Source of the DNA: Tigriopus japonicus
Lineage: Eukaryota; Arthropoda; Copepoda; Harpacticoida; Harpacticidae
DNA length: 64,000 nucleotides
NCBI GenBank assembly: GCA_010645155.1
Contig: JAAGOF010000287.1
Span: 386,581-450,580, forward strand
Direction: 5' to 3'
The translations under genes were made by a program, and so were the position numbers. Under the pieces are notes generated by a model. That model did not search any database, had not been told where the DNA came from, and saw only the letters and a program-made list of their open reading frames with translations. This document shows positions 34,701 to 46,700 of the stretch, one piece after another (the first letter of the stretch is position 1; the number at the start of each line of letters is the position of its first letter).

Positions 34701-37700
34701 AGACAGGACTTTAGTAGATTGGTAATATTGGGTATATTTTGGTAGCTTGAAAGTATTCCGATTGGTTTTAGTCCTTGACCCTGAATTCTACACTTTTCTG
34801 AATTCTTCTTGATCTTTTGTGTACTTGGAGTTTTTACAACCCAAAGATGGAGAGCACTCTTAGTTATTGTTCATCAATGGATAATGAACCAAGGTAGGAA
34901 GGCGAGAGTAAAAATAGTCCAATTGGAGGTTCTTCTCAACATTTGCTTCTCTGTTAATTTTCTGCTTCCTTGTTTAAGATAAGGAAACATTAGCCACGGT
35001 AATTTAAGTTAGGGAAAAGTATTGAATCTTCATAGTGCTCGAAACATTTTTGACCGAGATGTGCTGAGATTGTAAATCACTGGAAGTAACGTAGCATATG
35101 GCTGAATATGTTACATTCATAACAACACATGGGTATGATGATTAGGGTTTCAAAATTTCCAGCAAAACATTGTTAGGTAAAAGTGTTTTGTTCAATATTT
35201 CTCACTTTTATAATCAATTCACAATTCAAAATGTTGATGCCAATTTACTAATTTTAAATATGAGGCATCCAAATTGATCAGAATGATGAAACAAAGATAT
35301 TCAAAGAGACCGGCAAAACAATTTTAATCATTTTATGACGTTTTCAAAAACTTGCTATATTCAATTTTTTTATGTCCATTGCTGTTACTTAAATTGTTAT
35401 TTTCTCGGCTTTTTTGCCAATTTAATTCCAAGGTTCTTTTTATGTCATTTTTGTCTCTCAACTTGTCATCTGTTCAAGGTCAATTAAAACTTTGCGTGGC
35501 TTTGAGATCCTACGAATTTGTCAGAAATTTGAAACCCAAATAATGTTTGTCTGTAACTGTTGGTCCTTCAATGCATTGAGATTTTCCGGTAGATTTCCTT
35601 TGTACAGGCATGTAGCAATATGCATTTCCACTGCATGCCATCACTCGCTCAAACGGAAAAAATTGGCACTGAAGACTGAGAACTGGCAACATTGCACTGA
35701 ATTCTTTCTTTGATCCTTGATCACTACTGGCAAAGCAAAGACGAGTCACGTTGGTACATATTGAAATCAAGGCAATTGTGAGACTGTCTCAAGTCATGAG
35801 GATTGTGAGCCCTCCCAGAATGGCCAAAGGGGTGAAAATGGCTCATCATATCACTAACACAAATTCAAAGGTTTGTCTAATTTTGAAATTCACTCGTTTG
35901 TTTGGCTAGTGCTTATGGGAAAAGAAGAATGCTGACTGACTGAGAATGAGTAGCAGCCCGTGAGTAGACTGCCTCATGTCCCGTTTTGAGCAGAAAGAAC
36001 GAGTTTTCAAATCATGAAAGCCGCGGGAGTCAATCAAAATGAACGGGAGAGTTTTGGACCAAAGACGGCTTGGGCTGATATAATATATCTAAAGACTCAC
36101 AACCTTGCCATGACATCTGTTGGTTGAAATTGTTAAAAGTGACTCTGTGCGCAGATATGCCTGAAGTATAGAAAGTGCATCTGCTTGTTCACTCTCGGCT
36201 CAATTTTTGTTGCAAGTCTGACCCTAATTCATAAACCAACAACTCAGTGGCGTTTCCTAGGGACCTCTAATCTCTGAACTAAATGAATCAGAAGAGTCGA
36301 TTCTTTCTCAAATGTCATTAAGTAATCTAGAAGAATCTCAACTCTTTCAAGCCAGACATCTCCAGTCGACCATTGTGAGCCCAACTCCGAGCAAAACAGA
36401 GAAGAAAGGAGCTGACCGGCAGCAACAGCCACATTAAAGCCAAAGTACGTAGAGAACAGAGGAGGGGAGAAAACCTGTTTTCCTCAATGGGAAGAAATTC
36501 TCAAATGCAACGGGATAGTACATTTCATAACGGACTGCGCTCTTGGTGTCAACGACGACAACAACCATGAGTGACAAAGTTTGAATCCACTGGCAACAGA
36601 TGCCACGGCAGTTGTGTGTATCTGGTCGCTTCGCGACTTATATCTGTGTTTGGACCCTCCTGTGTAAAAACCAAAAGGGGATCGGGCGAAGTTACATGTA
36701 CTCCCTTTCAGGGGTACTTGATCCAATAGTAATTTCTATCAGCAGCAAAGCAAAGCTATCCTTCTATTGAGAGTCATAAGTATTTCAAGGGATGTTGCTT
36801 ATCAAATGTGTATTTTGGTCAGGTGCTACTCTTTCTTTTATTGACAATCATTGATGTATCTAACATTACTATATCCAGCTTTGTCTGGATCTACAGGGTC
36901 GGCCGACCAAGTGTAGACACTTTAAGGCTCTCTCATAAGTATTACAGTTTTCGATGTTTTTTTTCAAATTTACAGTTTGAGCATAACGAAGAATTAAGCA
37001 CAAGAAGTTGTTTTGTACACCTGTTGGAGACCTTGGGCATGCCTGAGACCATGATATCAATGAAAAAATTGGGACAGTTGGCGCAATGCCTTGTATTTGT
37101 TCCTCAAGGGGAGGAGGGCAAAATTTTGGGTTGGTTAGTATCCCGACATGTCTCACGTTCAAAGATGGGCCAATAAAAAAGTCTATGAGCCTCACTTAAG
37201 CCTGGAGCGGACACTGGTTAAGTTCTAAAAACGTTGAGCAGGATAAGTCTCTTCCACAAATAATTTGAAAATCATTGACTCTCCATTGCGATAGTTGCTT
37301 TTTCATCGTTCTGTTTTTGATAAGTTAAACGTTCCATTGTCAATCAAAGACCAAAGACAGGATGGCGATGTTTTTGAAACGGGACAAGCGTTATGAAATT
37401 GCGTTTTTTTCAAGGATTTTTAAGGGTCAATTCAGGAGTTAGATTACACCAAATGTTTTACATCGCAAATCGAGACAAACTTCGAAGTCACCGATGCAAT
37501 TTTTCCATTGGCAAGTGAGGAGGTCTCCGCACGGGGTTGGGAGATTGTACATCTATGATGACGAAGTTCGCCTCAAACTGTGATATAAAACGTGGCGTGT
37601 GAAGGCACCTTCATTCGTCGAATACTTTTGCCTTGGAAATCCTAGTCAAACTTGACCTAAAGTTGAGAGACAACCAAAATTACAAAGTGGCCTTATAAAA

Positions 37701-40700
37701 ACTGTTTTGACCTTTCATGTTAGCCACAAAATCCTTTAGATTATTTGGTATCTAAGTTTACATTTATTTGATCAATTAACAACGAGAACATGCGTAGGAC
37801 ATAAAGGTCAAGGTACAGTACATGAAGTAATTCAGTGCAAGCCACTGTTTCTCCTTTTCCTCAGCATACTTCAAATATTGTTTAATTAATGTCTGAGACC
37901 AGTAATAATTCCTATGTTGGCCAGTCAGACGTTTGGACTAAAATTGTTTTCTTTATTCATTATTTTTCAAGTTTTTCAACCTATTCAAAGTAATCCCAAA
38001 AGCTAGACAAACTGACACATAATACGCTAAAGGCTGGTCTACACGTGAAACAAAATGGCAAATATTTGGTCAAATCCAAGACAAAATTAGCTTGATGGCA
38101 AATATTATTTTGTGTTTGTCAAATATTTCTGACTTTGAACATGTTGAAAAATTATTTGTCCTTAAGCTAACTTTGTCTGGTCGACAATCGAAATACACAT
38201 CGATGCATGCAGGGTGTCCAATCTCGAAACGATTATTGTGAAGTAAAAAGTTTCAAATTAACGGATTGACGGACAAAACAATATTCTTCTAACTTTTGGC
38301 ATCAAGATCACCAAAATTGAACGTCATTTGTGAAAGATTGCAAGGATCCACGGAAATGGACAACATCAAAAGTCATCGATAATCAATTGGTAGTGTTATA
38401 GACTAGTCACGTCTCAAAAGCGTCAACTGACAGGTTCGGAGGAGTTGAAGTCAGTTTACAAGGTAGCAACGTTGCCAAATGGCAGTTATGACTGCCAATG
38501 TTCACCAAAACAATTCGACAAAACCAAATGCCAGTGGAGAGTAGAGGTCAAAAAATGGTTGGGGGGACAAGAAAATGACTGAAAATGACAGTAGATATTG
38601 TCAAGGTCCATAGCGTGGCGTTATGCCTAAGACTTTCCATCCAAATTAAATGAAACTGAAGGAAAGAAAAAATTCTTGGGCAGAAAGCAAGATTGAGTAA
38701 AAAATGTCGTTAAAACGTGACAATATGTGGCAGTATACAATTCACTTTTTAAATTACGGGACTCTGCTAAAGGTGCCTGGTTTTCATACAGTATTTGGCA
38801 GTGCCAGTTCGAAACAATTTGAAAAATGGGCAACACTTTGGCCAAGGGGAAAAATATTTGACAAACTGCACTTTCACGTGAAGAAGCAACAGAAAGGAAA
38901 CATTTGGCAAACACCAAACATTTTCGGAATATTTGACAAATAATCTAGCCAAAATGTTTCATGTGTAGACCAGCCTTAAACGCCAACGACCAAAACATTT
39001 TTTGCAAGGCCAGAATGAAATTGGTGTTTGCACTGCATAATAGAGGTTTCAAAATTAAGCTCAAATGTTCGATTTTATCCCCGATATCCAACAACACTTT
39101 TACAGCTTACTCAAAAAAATCACCGCTTTGATACCAAGGATACCAATTAGGGCACTATTTTCGTATGTAAGAAAATTTGCCCCGGACAATGAACGAAAGA
39201 TTGAGTGATTTATTTTGAGTCATAACAAATTAGAAGTTATTAGTTCTTGTTTTTTCGAAAAGCTCATCGTTTAACAGTAATTCCAATCTTGTCCCTTCGG
39301 AAATTTTCAACTCAACCATAGGAAATGTTTTTACAAAAAAATATTGACATACATATTTAGTCGGGCAGTGATATTAAAACAAGTTCTAATCTGAATTGTC
39401 ATCAATGGATTAGGTACAATCTTCGAAAATTTTCTGAACTGCCATATCATCTTGTCAAGGCTGGTCGTTCGGAAGATCTTTGTCAACAAGTGCTCTTCAA
39501 CTACCAATGGATTCATTCCAAGATCTCAGCCCGACCTATTGACAGAGTCTTGGACGACTTTGCCATGGCCTTGGCTGCTTGTGCCGAAACAGAGCCTTTA
39601 AGAATACAAGTAAGTCTTTAATCAAGAACAACTGAATCATCTGGACAATAAGGCTAATGATGAGAATCAATCACTCAGCATTTGAATTTCTAGCTCAAGT
39701 TGATGCCTGAAGGCAAAAAAGTTCGATACCAATGAAAGCATGAAACGAATGAGTAAATTAGAAAAAAAGGGAAAATTACCCCAATAGGGCCAGCTCATAC
39801 GCAATGTTCTTAGAGAGAGCATAATTGCTGATTCCGATGTTCAATTTAGTTGAAAGTTGAAAAATTGATTCTTCATAACAAAGACGGTAACCCACATAAA
39901 CGGAAACTCGTTTGATAGATTATGGCAGAAAACGACAAATCTCGTCCTTAGGATCTGAGTCCATCGTTCAAGGAGTCCTTGCTTCAACATAGTCCTCAAA
40001 TTATTGATGTGTTTCGAGTTGGATTTTTGGCAGAGCTTTGCCATTTTGTTTTTTAAGGGCAAAATCTGACCACAACTAAACTTTTCAACAGGCAGTAGAC
40101 CTTATCTACCATAAAATATGGCAGCACTGCTAACTCGAAATCCATTTTTATAACTATCGATGGAACTCGAAATCGAACTAGTTTGAGTGTTGCTAAATTG
40201 GTCCCTGTTTAGGTCTTTTCAAAAAGTTCAATACAATCTGCCCTTTTTAACAGCGATATACTTCCGAGTCATAAATGGCAGCACTCTTGGTTCGAAACAC
40301 ATCACTACCTCAAATCAACCTTTACTTGTGCTTTGTATTACCTTACGATGCACTAACCTTAACTAATCATTCATTTTACAGATCTTGTTGGTTATGTGTG
40401 CTTTCCGATTGAGTCGAACAGTTTTGGACAAATTTCCCGACATGATTGCACCTCATTTGAGTGGACGGTTGTTGCCAAGCATTCGGAATTACAACCTTAT
40501 AAGGTAGACAAATACATGTGGCTGAATCAAAGTTCAACCAATTTTCTTTCTAACGTTATTTGAACAATTCTAGGAGCCTGGTATTACAATGTGACAGCGT
40601 TGGATTAAAGCACAATTGTTTGAGCCCTTTGAGTCATTGCTTAGAGTCTCCAGGGGGACCGTTGTTATATTCTTTAGAAGGTCACCGATTTGCCATATTT

Positions 40701-43700
40701 GGCTGCTCTTTAACCAATGACAAAAGATATGTGGTCTCCATATCAACCAGGTGCAGTATATCCAATATACTTTTTGAGGTCCCTTACTCAGAATACGCAG
40801 ATCAATTTTCTAGATTGATTTCGTGGGATCTGAAAACCAGTGAGATTTGCCGTGATATCGATCCTCAACCAACGGGAATTATGATGGGAATGGCTTTATC
40901 GGATGATAGCCAATATGCTGCAGCTTTCACCAGGTTAGTCCCTAGTTTCAATCCCATACTTTGACATCAGTAATAATGACGATGTGTGGTAAAGATGTGA
41001 GTTTGATCTTTTCCAGTTCACACCAACTTATTATTGTTGACGTCATGATGGGGAATTACGTTCGTGTTGAGCGAGTAATGGCTGAAGGCGACCCGATCGA
41101 AGATATTTCATTTTACCGCGACGAGGAAACGGATGCTTTCAAAATTGCCGTCTACAATCATAAATACTTCAGGTTGGATGCCTTCGATGGTCATTTTTCT
41201 CAATTTACTTGTCAAGAAAGAGAGCCTTCATTCTCTTGCAATTTTGGTAATTCTTTTCTTGTAATATGGACTATGGCACTGGTATAATATTTCTTACCTT
41301 TTCAGTTATGAGCTTATTGCATTTTTTATTGATATACATAAATGCTTTTTTACATCTGAAAAAAAAATCACCTCAAAGAGGACACTATCGTGAACAGGCT
41401 TCAATTTAAAATGTCAGTTTACTCAAGAAACGAGGTACATTTTGATTTACATATACTCTAACTACATAGAACGTACAAATTGAGAGCGAAAAACACTTTG
41501 ATACTATACGATACGATACAGGGCGAGGTTTGCTCGCTCCTGCCCCCTGTAGTCGACCGTCTGCAACAGCACTTTTAAGTAGTCAAAACTAGCAATCAAG
41601 CTAAGAGACTCTCTGTAGAATTTTTTTTTTTTTTTACAAAATCTACAGATAATAAAACCTGATTACACACACACACACACACACTCTATCATGGCGTATG
41701 AAAAGTTGTTTTGAAAATTCCCAAACAAATCGGATCATGTTTCCAAATCTGAAAAAAATGGAGCGATCTTCATTTTTCTAATTTCACAAGGCTAGATTTG
41801 AATTTGAAAGTTGAGACAACTCATTGCAATGAAAAGTTGGAAAACATTTATAATCATGTTGAGTTTTACAAAGCTTAATTGGGTCAAAATGAAACCATTT
41901 TCGTTTTGATCTTATTCATTTCGAACTTTCCATTCAAACTTGATCAACTAAAATCTCCAGGATATTTGACATCCAAGGCCAACATATGGGTGGTGATCCA
42001 TTTGCCATCGACGGCAATGACATCTTGAGTATGACCCTTCTATCAAGTCAAAAATTCGTGTCTATTCATTGGAGTGGAGATCTGGAATTTGACGACAAAC
42101 GCATTTGGGTCCGATTTAAGTGGAAAGACTTCCAATCCAAACTCATAGAATGTATGCATTGTGTGGAACTCCTCGAGTTTGGACCAGAGTAAGGATAGTT
42201 GTTTTATTTCAGAATTATCTCTGTTCTTTGCCCCTAAAAAGTAAAAAAAACTCGTTTCAGAGGCATTAAGATATTGACTACAGATCGAAGTGTCCAAGAT
42301 CCCCTGCGATTCGAAATCGATCCCATAAATATGGATCAAAGTTGGTCCATAGTTCAACGACATTTTGATGGTTCAGGGAATTTGACAATGGAGACTGCAG
42401 TAGTGAAGCGAATTCCTGAAGCCTTTGGCCTTCATCCTTACAATGAATCTGGTCAAACTGTACTAGTAATAACCGTTGCTGCAGGGTTTATCTTGCTTTT
42501 CAATCAGGTAAGACCAAGGACGAAGGTGATAATTAGGGCCCGAAAAAAAAATTGTTAAAAAGCGACAAGATAATTAATATTTTTTTCCAAAACGCCAAAA
42601 AATTTAAAAATTGAGCCAGATATTTTAAAAAAAATATTGACAGCTGGTCACTTCATTTGTGTGCAACAATTTATCCGATATACTTCGGTACGTTTAAGAG
42701 ATGGGTTGTTTTTGCAAGCATATTTGACACCAAACTTATTTAACAATAGAGTTTTCAATTTGACTCAATTGAAGGCGCATAATATGACAGCAGTTATGTT
42801 TGTTAAAAACTTGAGCAAAAATGCCCTTTTGTATCCTATTTCAAATATATCTTGGTTATCCCCTATTGTGCATTGAACATTCATTATTTTTTAAAAACAT
42901 TTTTCCTGTCTACAAAATCACGAATGTATTTAGATTTTCCTCGAAGCAGCCAAACTTTTAAATATCGAAGAAAAAAAGAGAAATATTTTTTGAAAACGTT
43001 CTATATTGTGAAAATATAGTTCCGGGCCCTAACGATAATCAAGTTCTTTAAATAGGATTAACTTTGTCTTTCAGGATTTACTAACCTTGAAACTACCAAG
43101 AAGCATTCGAAATGTTAGGGTGAAAATCAACCAATCGAATCCGTGTGTGATTGATCTGAAAAAGCTTCTGTTGGTTGCTGGAGTTCGACGAGATATATTC
43201 ATTTGGAGCATAAAATCGGAAATGTTGCTTAGGTTCGTAATTGATCTTGACAAGATATTTTCATGGCTCAGAAGCATGGATGAACACAATTTTGAGAAAA
43301 ACCCACACCAAGTTTTTAGTCGAGTAGAATTAATTTTCCTACTTTCAGTTTGTTTGACCAGGAAAGGTCTTTTAGCCCACGCGAGATAGCCTTTTTTCTT
43401 TTGTGCGTCATTTGTATTTATATACGTCAACAATGCATTAGTGCTTGCTCTACAAATTTTCGAGACCCAATCTACTGGTCACCTAAAATAGACAAACCGT
43501 CGTTATCAGGGGTGCTCGAAGTTTGCCTTGGCGCAAACAAACTATACGAGATGGTGCATCTTCATACTAACATTTTGGCGTTTTGCTGTTCATTAGGTCA
43601 TTTCGTGCCCACACTGGTCGAATTCTCGCTATGTCCTTGGTTCAGGATCATCACCACAACCTAGTGGTAACATCATCCTTGGACAAAACTATCAAGGTGG

Positions 43701-46700
43701 GGAAACAGATGTGCACTTTAGTACCTAAAAGATAATTAATTCACATTTGAATACTTAAATTTTACTTGATGCATGCACAGAAATTGGAATTTCCTACAAC
43801 CACATTGCTCTAATGGACGACAACTGTTTTCAAGACAAAAAATTTGACAGATCTCAAATCCTCTCTGAGTTAGAAATAACATTTTCTTCCTTCATCTAGA
43901 GCATGTAGATATCATTTAGTGACGTAAAAAACACCCGTTTTATCACATTATGCCCAACAACAAAATGTTAAAACATACAAATGAGTACTTGTCATTTGTT
44001 GATTATGATCACGGTTGTTAAAATTATCTTCTTCGTTTGTATCAAACTTTATTACTTTTTTGAAATGAAGGTTGAGTCTCTAATTGATCTGATTCATTAA
44101 GGTTTTAAGTAGTTCCGCCAACGGTTCCAAAAGACCGTTGGCAAAGCTGGTCCACTTATTAGAATTTAAGCCTTTTTCCTCTGAAAAGACCATGTGAAAA
44201 GCAAAGAGTTGCTTTCCATACAATCTGGTTATGAATTAAAAGAAACTTGTCAATTTTACTTGATCAAAAACAAGAAAAAAATATTTTCTGCCAACAAATA
44301 AGTACAACAGATGAGGTACTTTCTTTTTTTTAGGGGGGGGTGGAAAGGGGAGCGGACAAAAACATGTTCACATTTTTAGCGTTAACAAGATATCGATTGA
44401 AATCCTTTTCTGTACTCATGAAAGTCAACATTAAAAAGAAATTCTTGCCTTAAATAACATTTCATTCACTTAACCGTAAGTGCAATCTTTAAGGATTTGA
44501 GTTCAAACGTGAAATTTCAATGGTTACACCTTAGTTATTTATTTAAATACTAGATCGCGTGATCAGGCTGATTTGTCAAGGGGGTAGAAGACGTTTTGCT
44601 TGGGTTGAGCATGTCCCCACTAAAGGCTTTATATACAAAGAAGGGCAAAGGTCTAGAATCGAAGGTCTTCTCTGATTAGAGGGTTCTTCGGGACCCAAGT
44701 TCTGATTGGTCAATTAACACCTTGCGGCAACGTGACTATATGCGGCAAGTCTTGAAAGCTTTTGTCCCAGGAAAATTGCAATTAAATGGCTTTCAATCCA
44801 ATAGATACATGTTGCAGATACAAATTGGCATGTTACTACATAAAGAAATTTCAACATTCTGTGGCATTTTTTTCTTTGCCTCACACAAAGTCCAGAAACA
44901 CAAATTTGGAAATGGCATGTAAAGTGCCACCTTTTGTCTAGCAACTGAGAATCCCTGTCTTCTCCTTGCCCTCCCAATCTCATGTGGAGTAGAGATCATC
45001 AGGGTGTCCAAAAAAGAAAGGGGTTGACTCTTTCCACTTTTTCATACAATCTCATGTCTAAAACTTTATAAATTTGTTGGGGCCTCTCTTTTTTAGTCGC
45101 GTAAAACATTCAATATGTTAATCTTGATTTAGAAGCCACGAATTTGTGATTTTTTTTTTGGGCCTGAAAGCTTCCATGACAAGCTGCATCTAGTCGCGTT
45201 GGCGCAAGGGGTTGCTTGACCAATCAGAACTTGGGTCCCGAGGAACCCTCTAATCAGAGAAGACCTTCGATTCTAGACCTTTGCCCTTCTTTGTATATAA
45301 AGCCATTAGTCCCCACCGCAACTGTTGAGCGGACAACTAGTGTGACCAAACATGCAAATCAAGGCCAACTTTTAGAAAGTCATTCTTGAAGCCATAACTT
45401 AGTTTTTGTCCAAATATGTGTTGGATGGACCCTATGTAACGCAAAAGCTTAGATGTGTGTTCTTCCTATCAGTCACTTATTCAATATATTGGCAGAAAAG
45501 TTCCTAGTTATAGTATTCAAATCCAAGGCATGACCACCTTGTGACGTCTTCCGTTCTTTCAAGAAAGTGACCACTAGCAATAGCAAAAAATGACCCAAAA
45601 CATCACTTAATTCCACCTTTGATTCGTCAATTGCATGGTTGTCATTTGCCTGATCACATATTTCAAATGTTCCCACACTTTTGTCGGCTAAACAGTTGGC
45701 GTCAGCCGACACGTTTTTCCAATTACACTCCCTCTAGTATTTTATAGATCTTAATGAGTTAAACAAACAAAAATCATTTTTTATTGATAATTACATAACT
45801 TTCCAGCCTTTAAAAATTATTGGAACAACATTTTGCATTTGAACTAATTATATTAGATTCATATATTGTCTGCTAGTCTAAAGGAAATCGGACATTTTAT
45901 TGGAACCCCTTTTTTTAGGTATGGGATGCTTCACGTTTACTTACCGTGGTTCCTGTCATCAAAAGATTAGATTTTAATGTGGAAAAGGTGTGTTCTCTCT
46001 GTCCATTATGATGTACTTGTATGAATGTTTTCATTTTCCCTTAGCTTGTGATTTGCGAAGAACTAAATATGGTTGTCTCTCAAACCCGCAAGTCTTTGGG
46101 GTTTTGGAACCTCGATTCAGGAGCGCTCGACTTTATCGCCGCCGAGAATCCCGATGGTAAGAGTGGGTCGTTCTTAGTCTTACTTACGTTTCAGTCGTAA
46201 ATTGAGGCTCATTAGTCATGGATGCCAATGTTAGTGACTATCTCGTCCCTGATGAAGCTCCAATTCACCATGGGATCGATTTTCTAAAAATCCCGTTGAC
46301 AGGGTTGACATTGGTAGGGTGGTATTTGTGGTCCATCATTTGGAGGAGAACCAGATCTAATTTGAAAAAGCCCATCAATCAGTTGATTCTCGTGGAACTT
46401 GTTATCCAAGGTTTTGGTCTGGTTAACAACTTTTTCCTATTGTTGGTCATCAGCACAGAAGAACCTTTGAGTTCCTATGTTGATCCCATTTTGGGACACG
46501 GGAATTTTTGCCATGGATTAATATTTCTCCTGGCTTTCCGATTGTGCTACTCTTGGACAGGGAGTCCTGCAGTTGGTAAGATAAGGTATTGAATCTTCTT
46601 AAGGGAATTATTGAACGGTGAAAAATTTTTTTTTTTAGCCATATACCGTTTTGTGTACATCTGCTGCAACCGTGCAATAATTGGCTTCTTCAATCATCCA

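Larger units (their letters stand above)
33932..39413. other. NWD-like intron 14 (5.5 kb) with two TIR-flanked segments
   Basis: No nested gene could be supported. It contains an inverted-repeat-flanked stretch at 34099-36726 and a complete TIR element at 38031-38976. A 122-codon open frame at 36808-37176 has no recognisable features. Confidence 0.5.

Noticed and set aside
36808..37176. 122-codon open frame with a hydrophobic N-terminus
   Set aside because: No recognisable motif, no splice or promoter support, and it lies in transposon-rich intron DNA.
38212..38230. cagggtgtccaatctcg, and a similar string at 45000 (cagggtgtccaaaaaa)
   Set aside because: They resemble mariner termini but no partner end, transposase or TA duplication was found nearby.
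44873..45200. Heat-shock-type promoter pair (TTCTAGA-like words in the arms of 44615-45314)
   Set aside because: No proper alternating nGAAn array and no heat-shock gene on either side.
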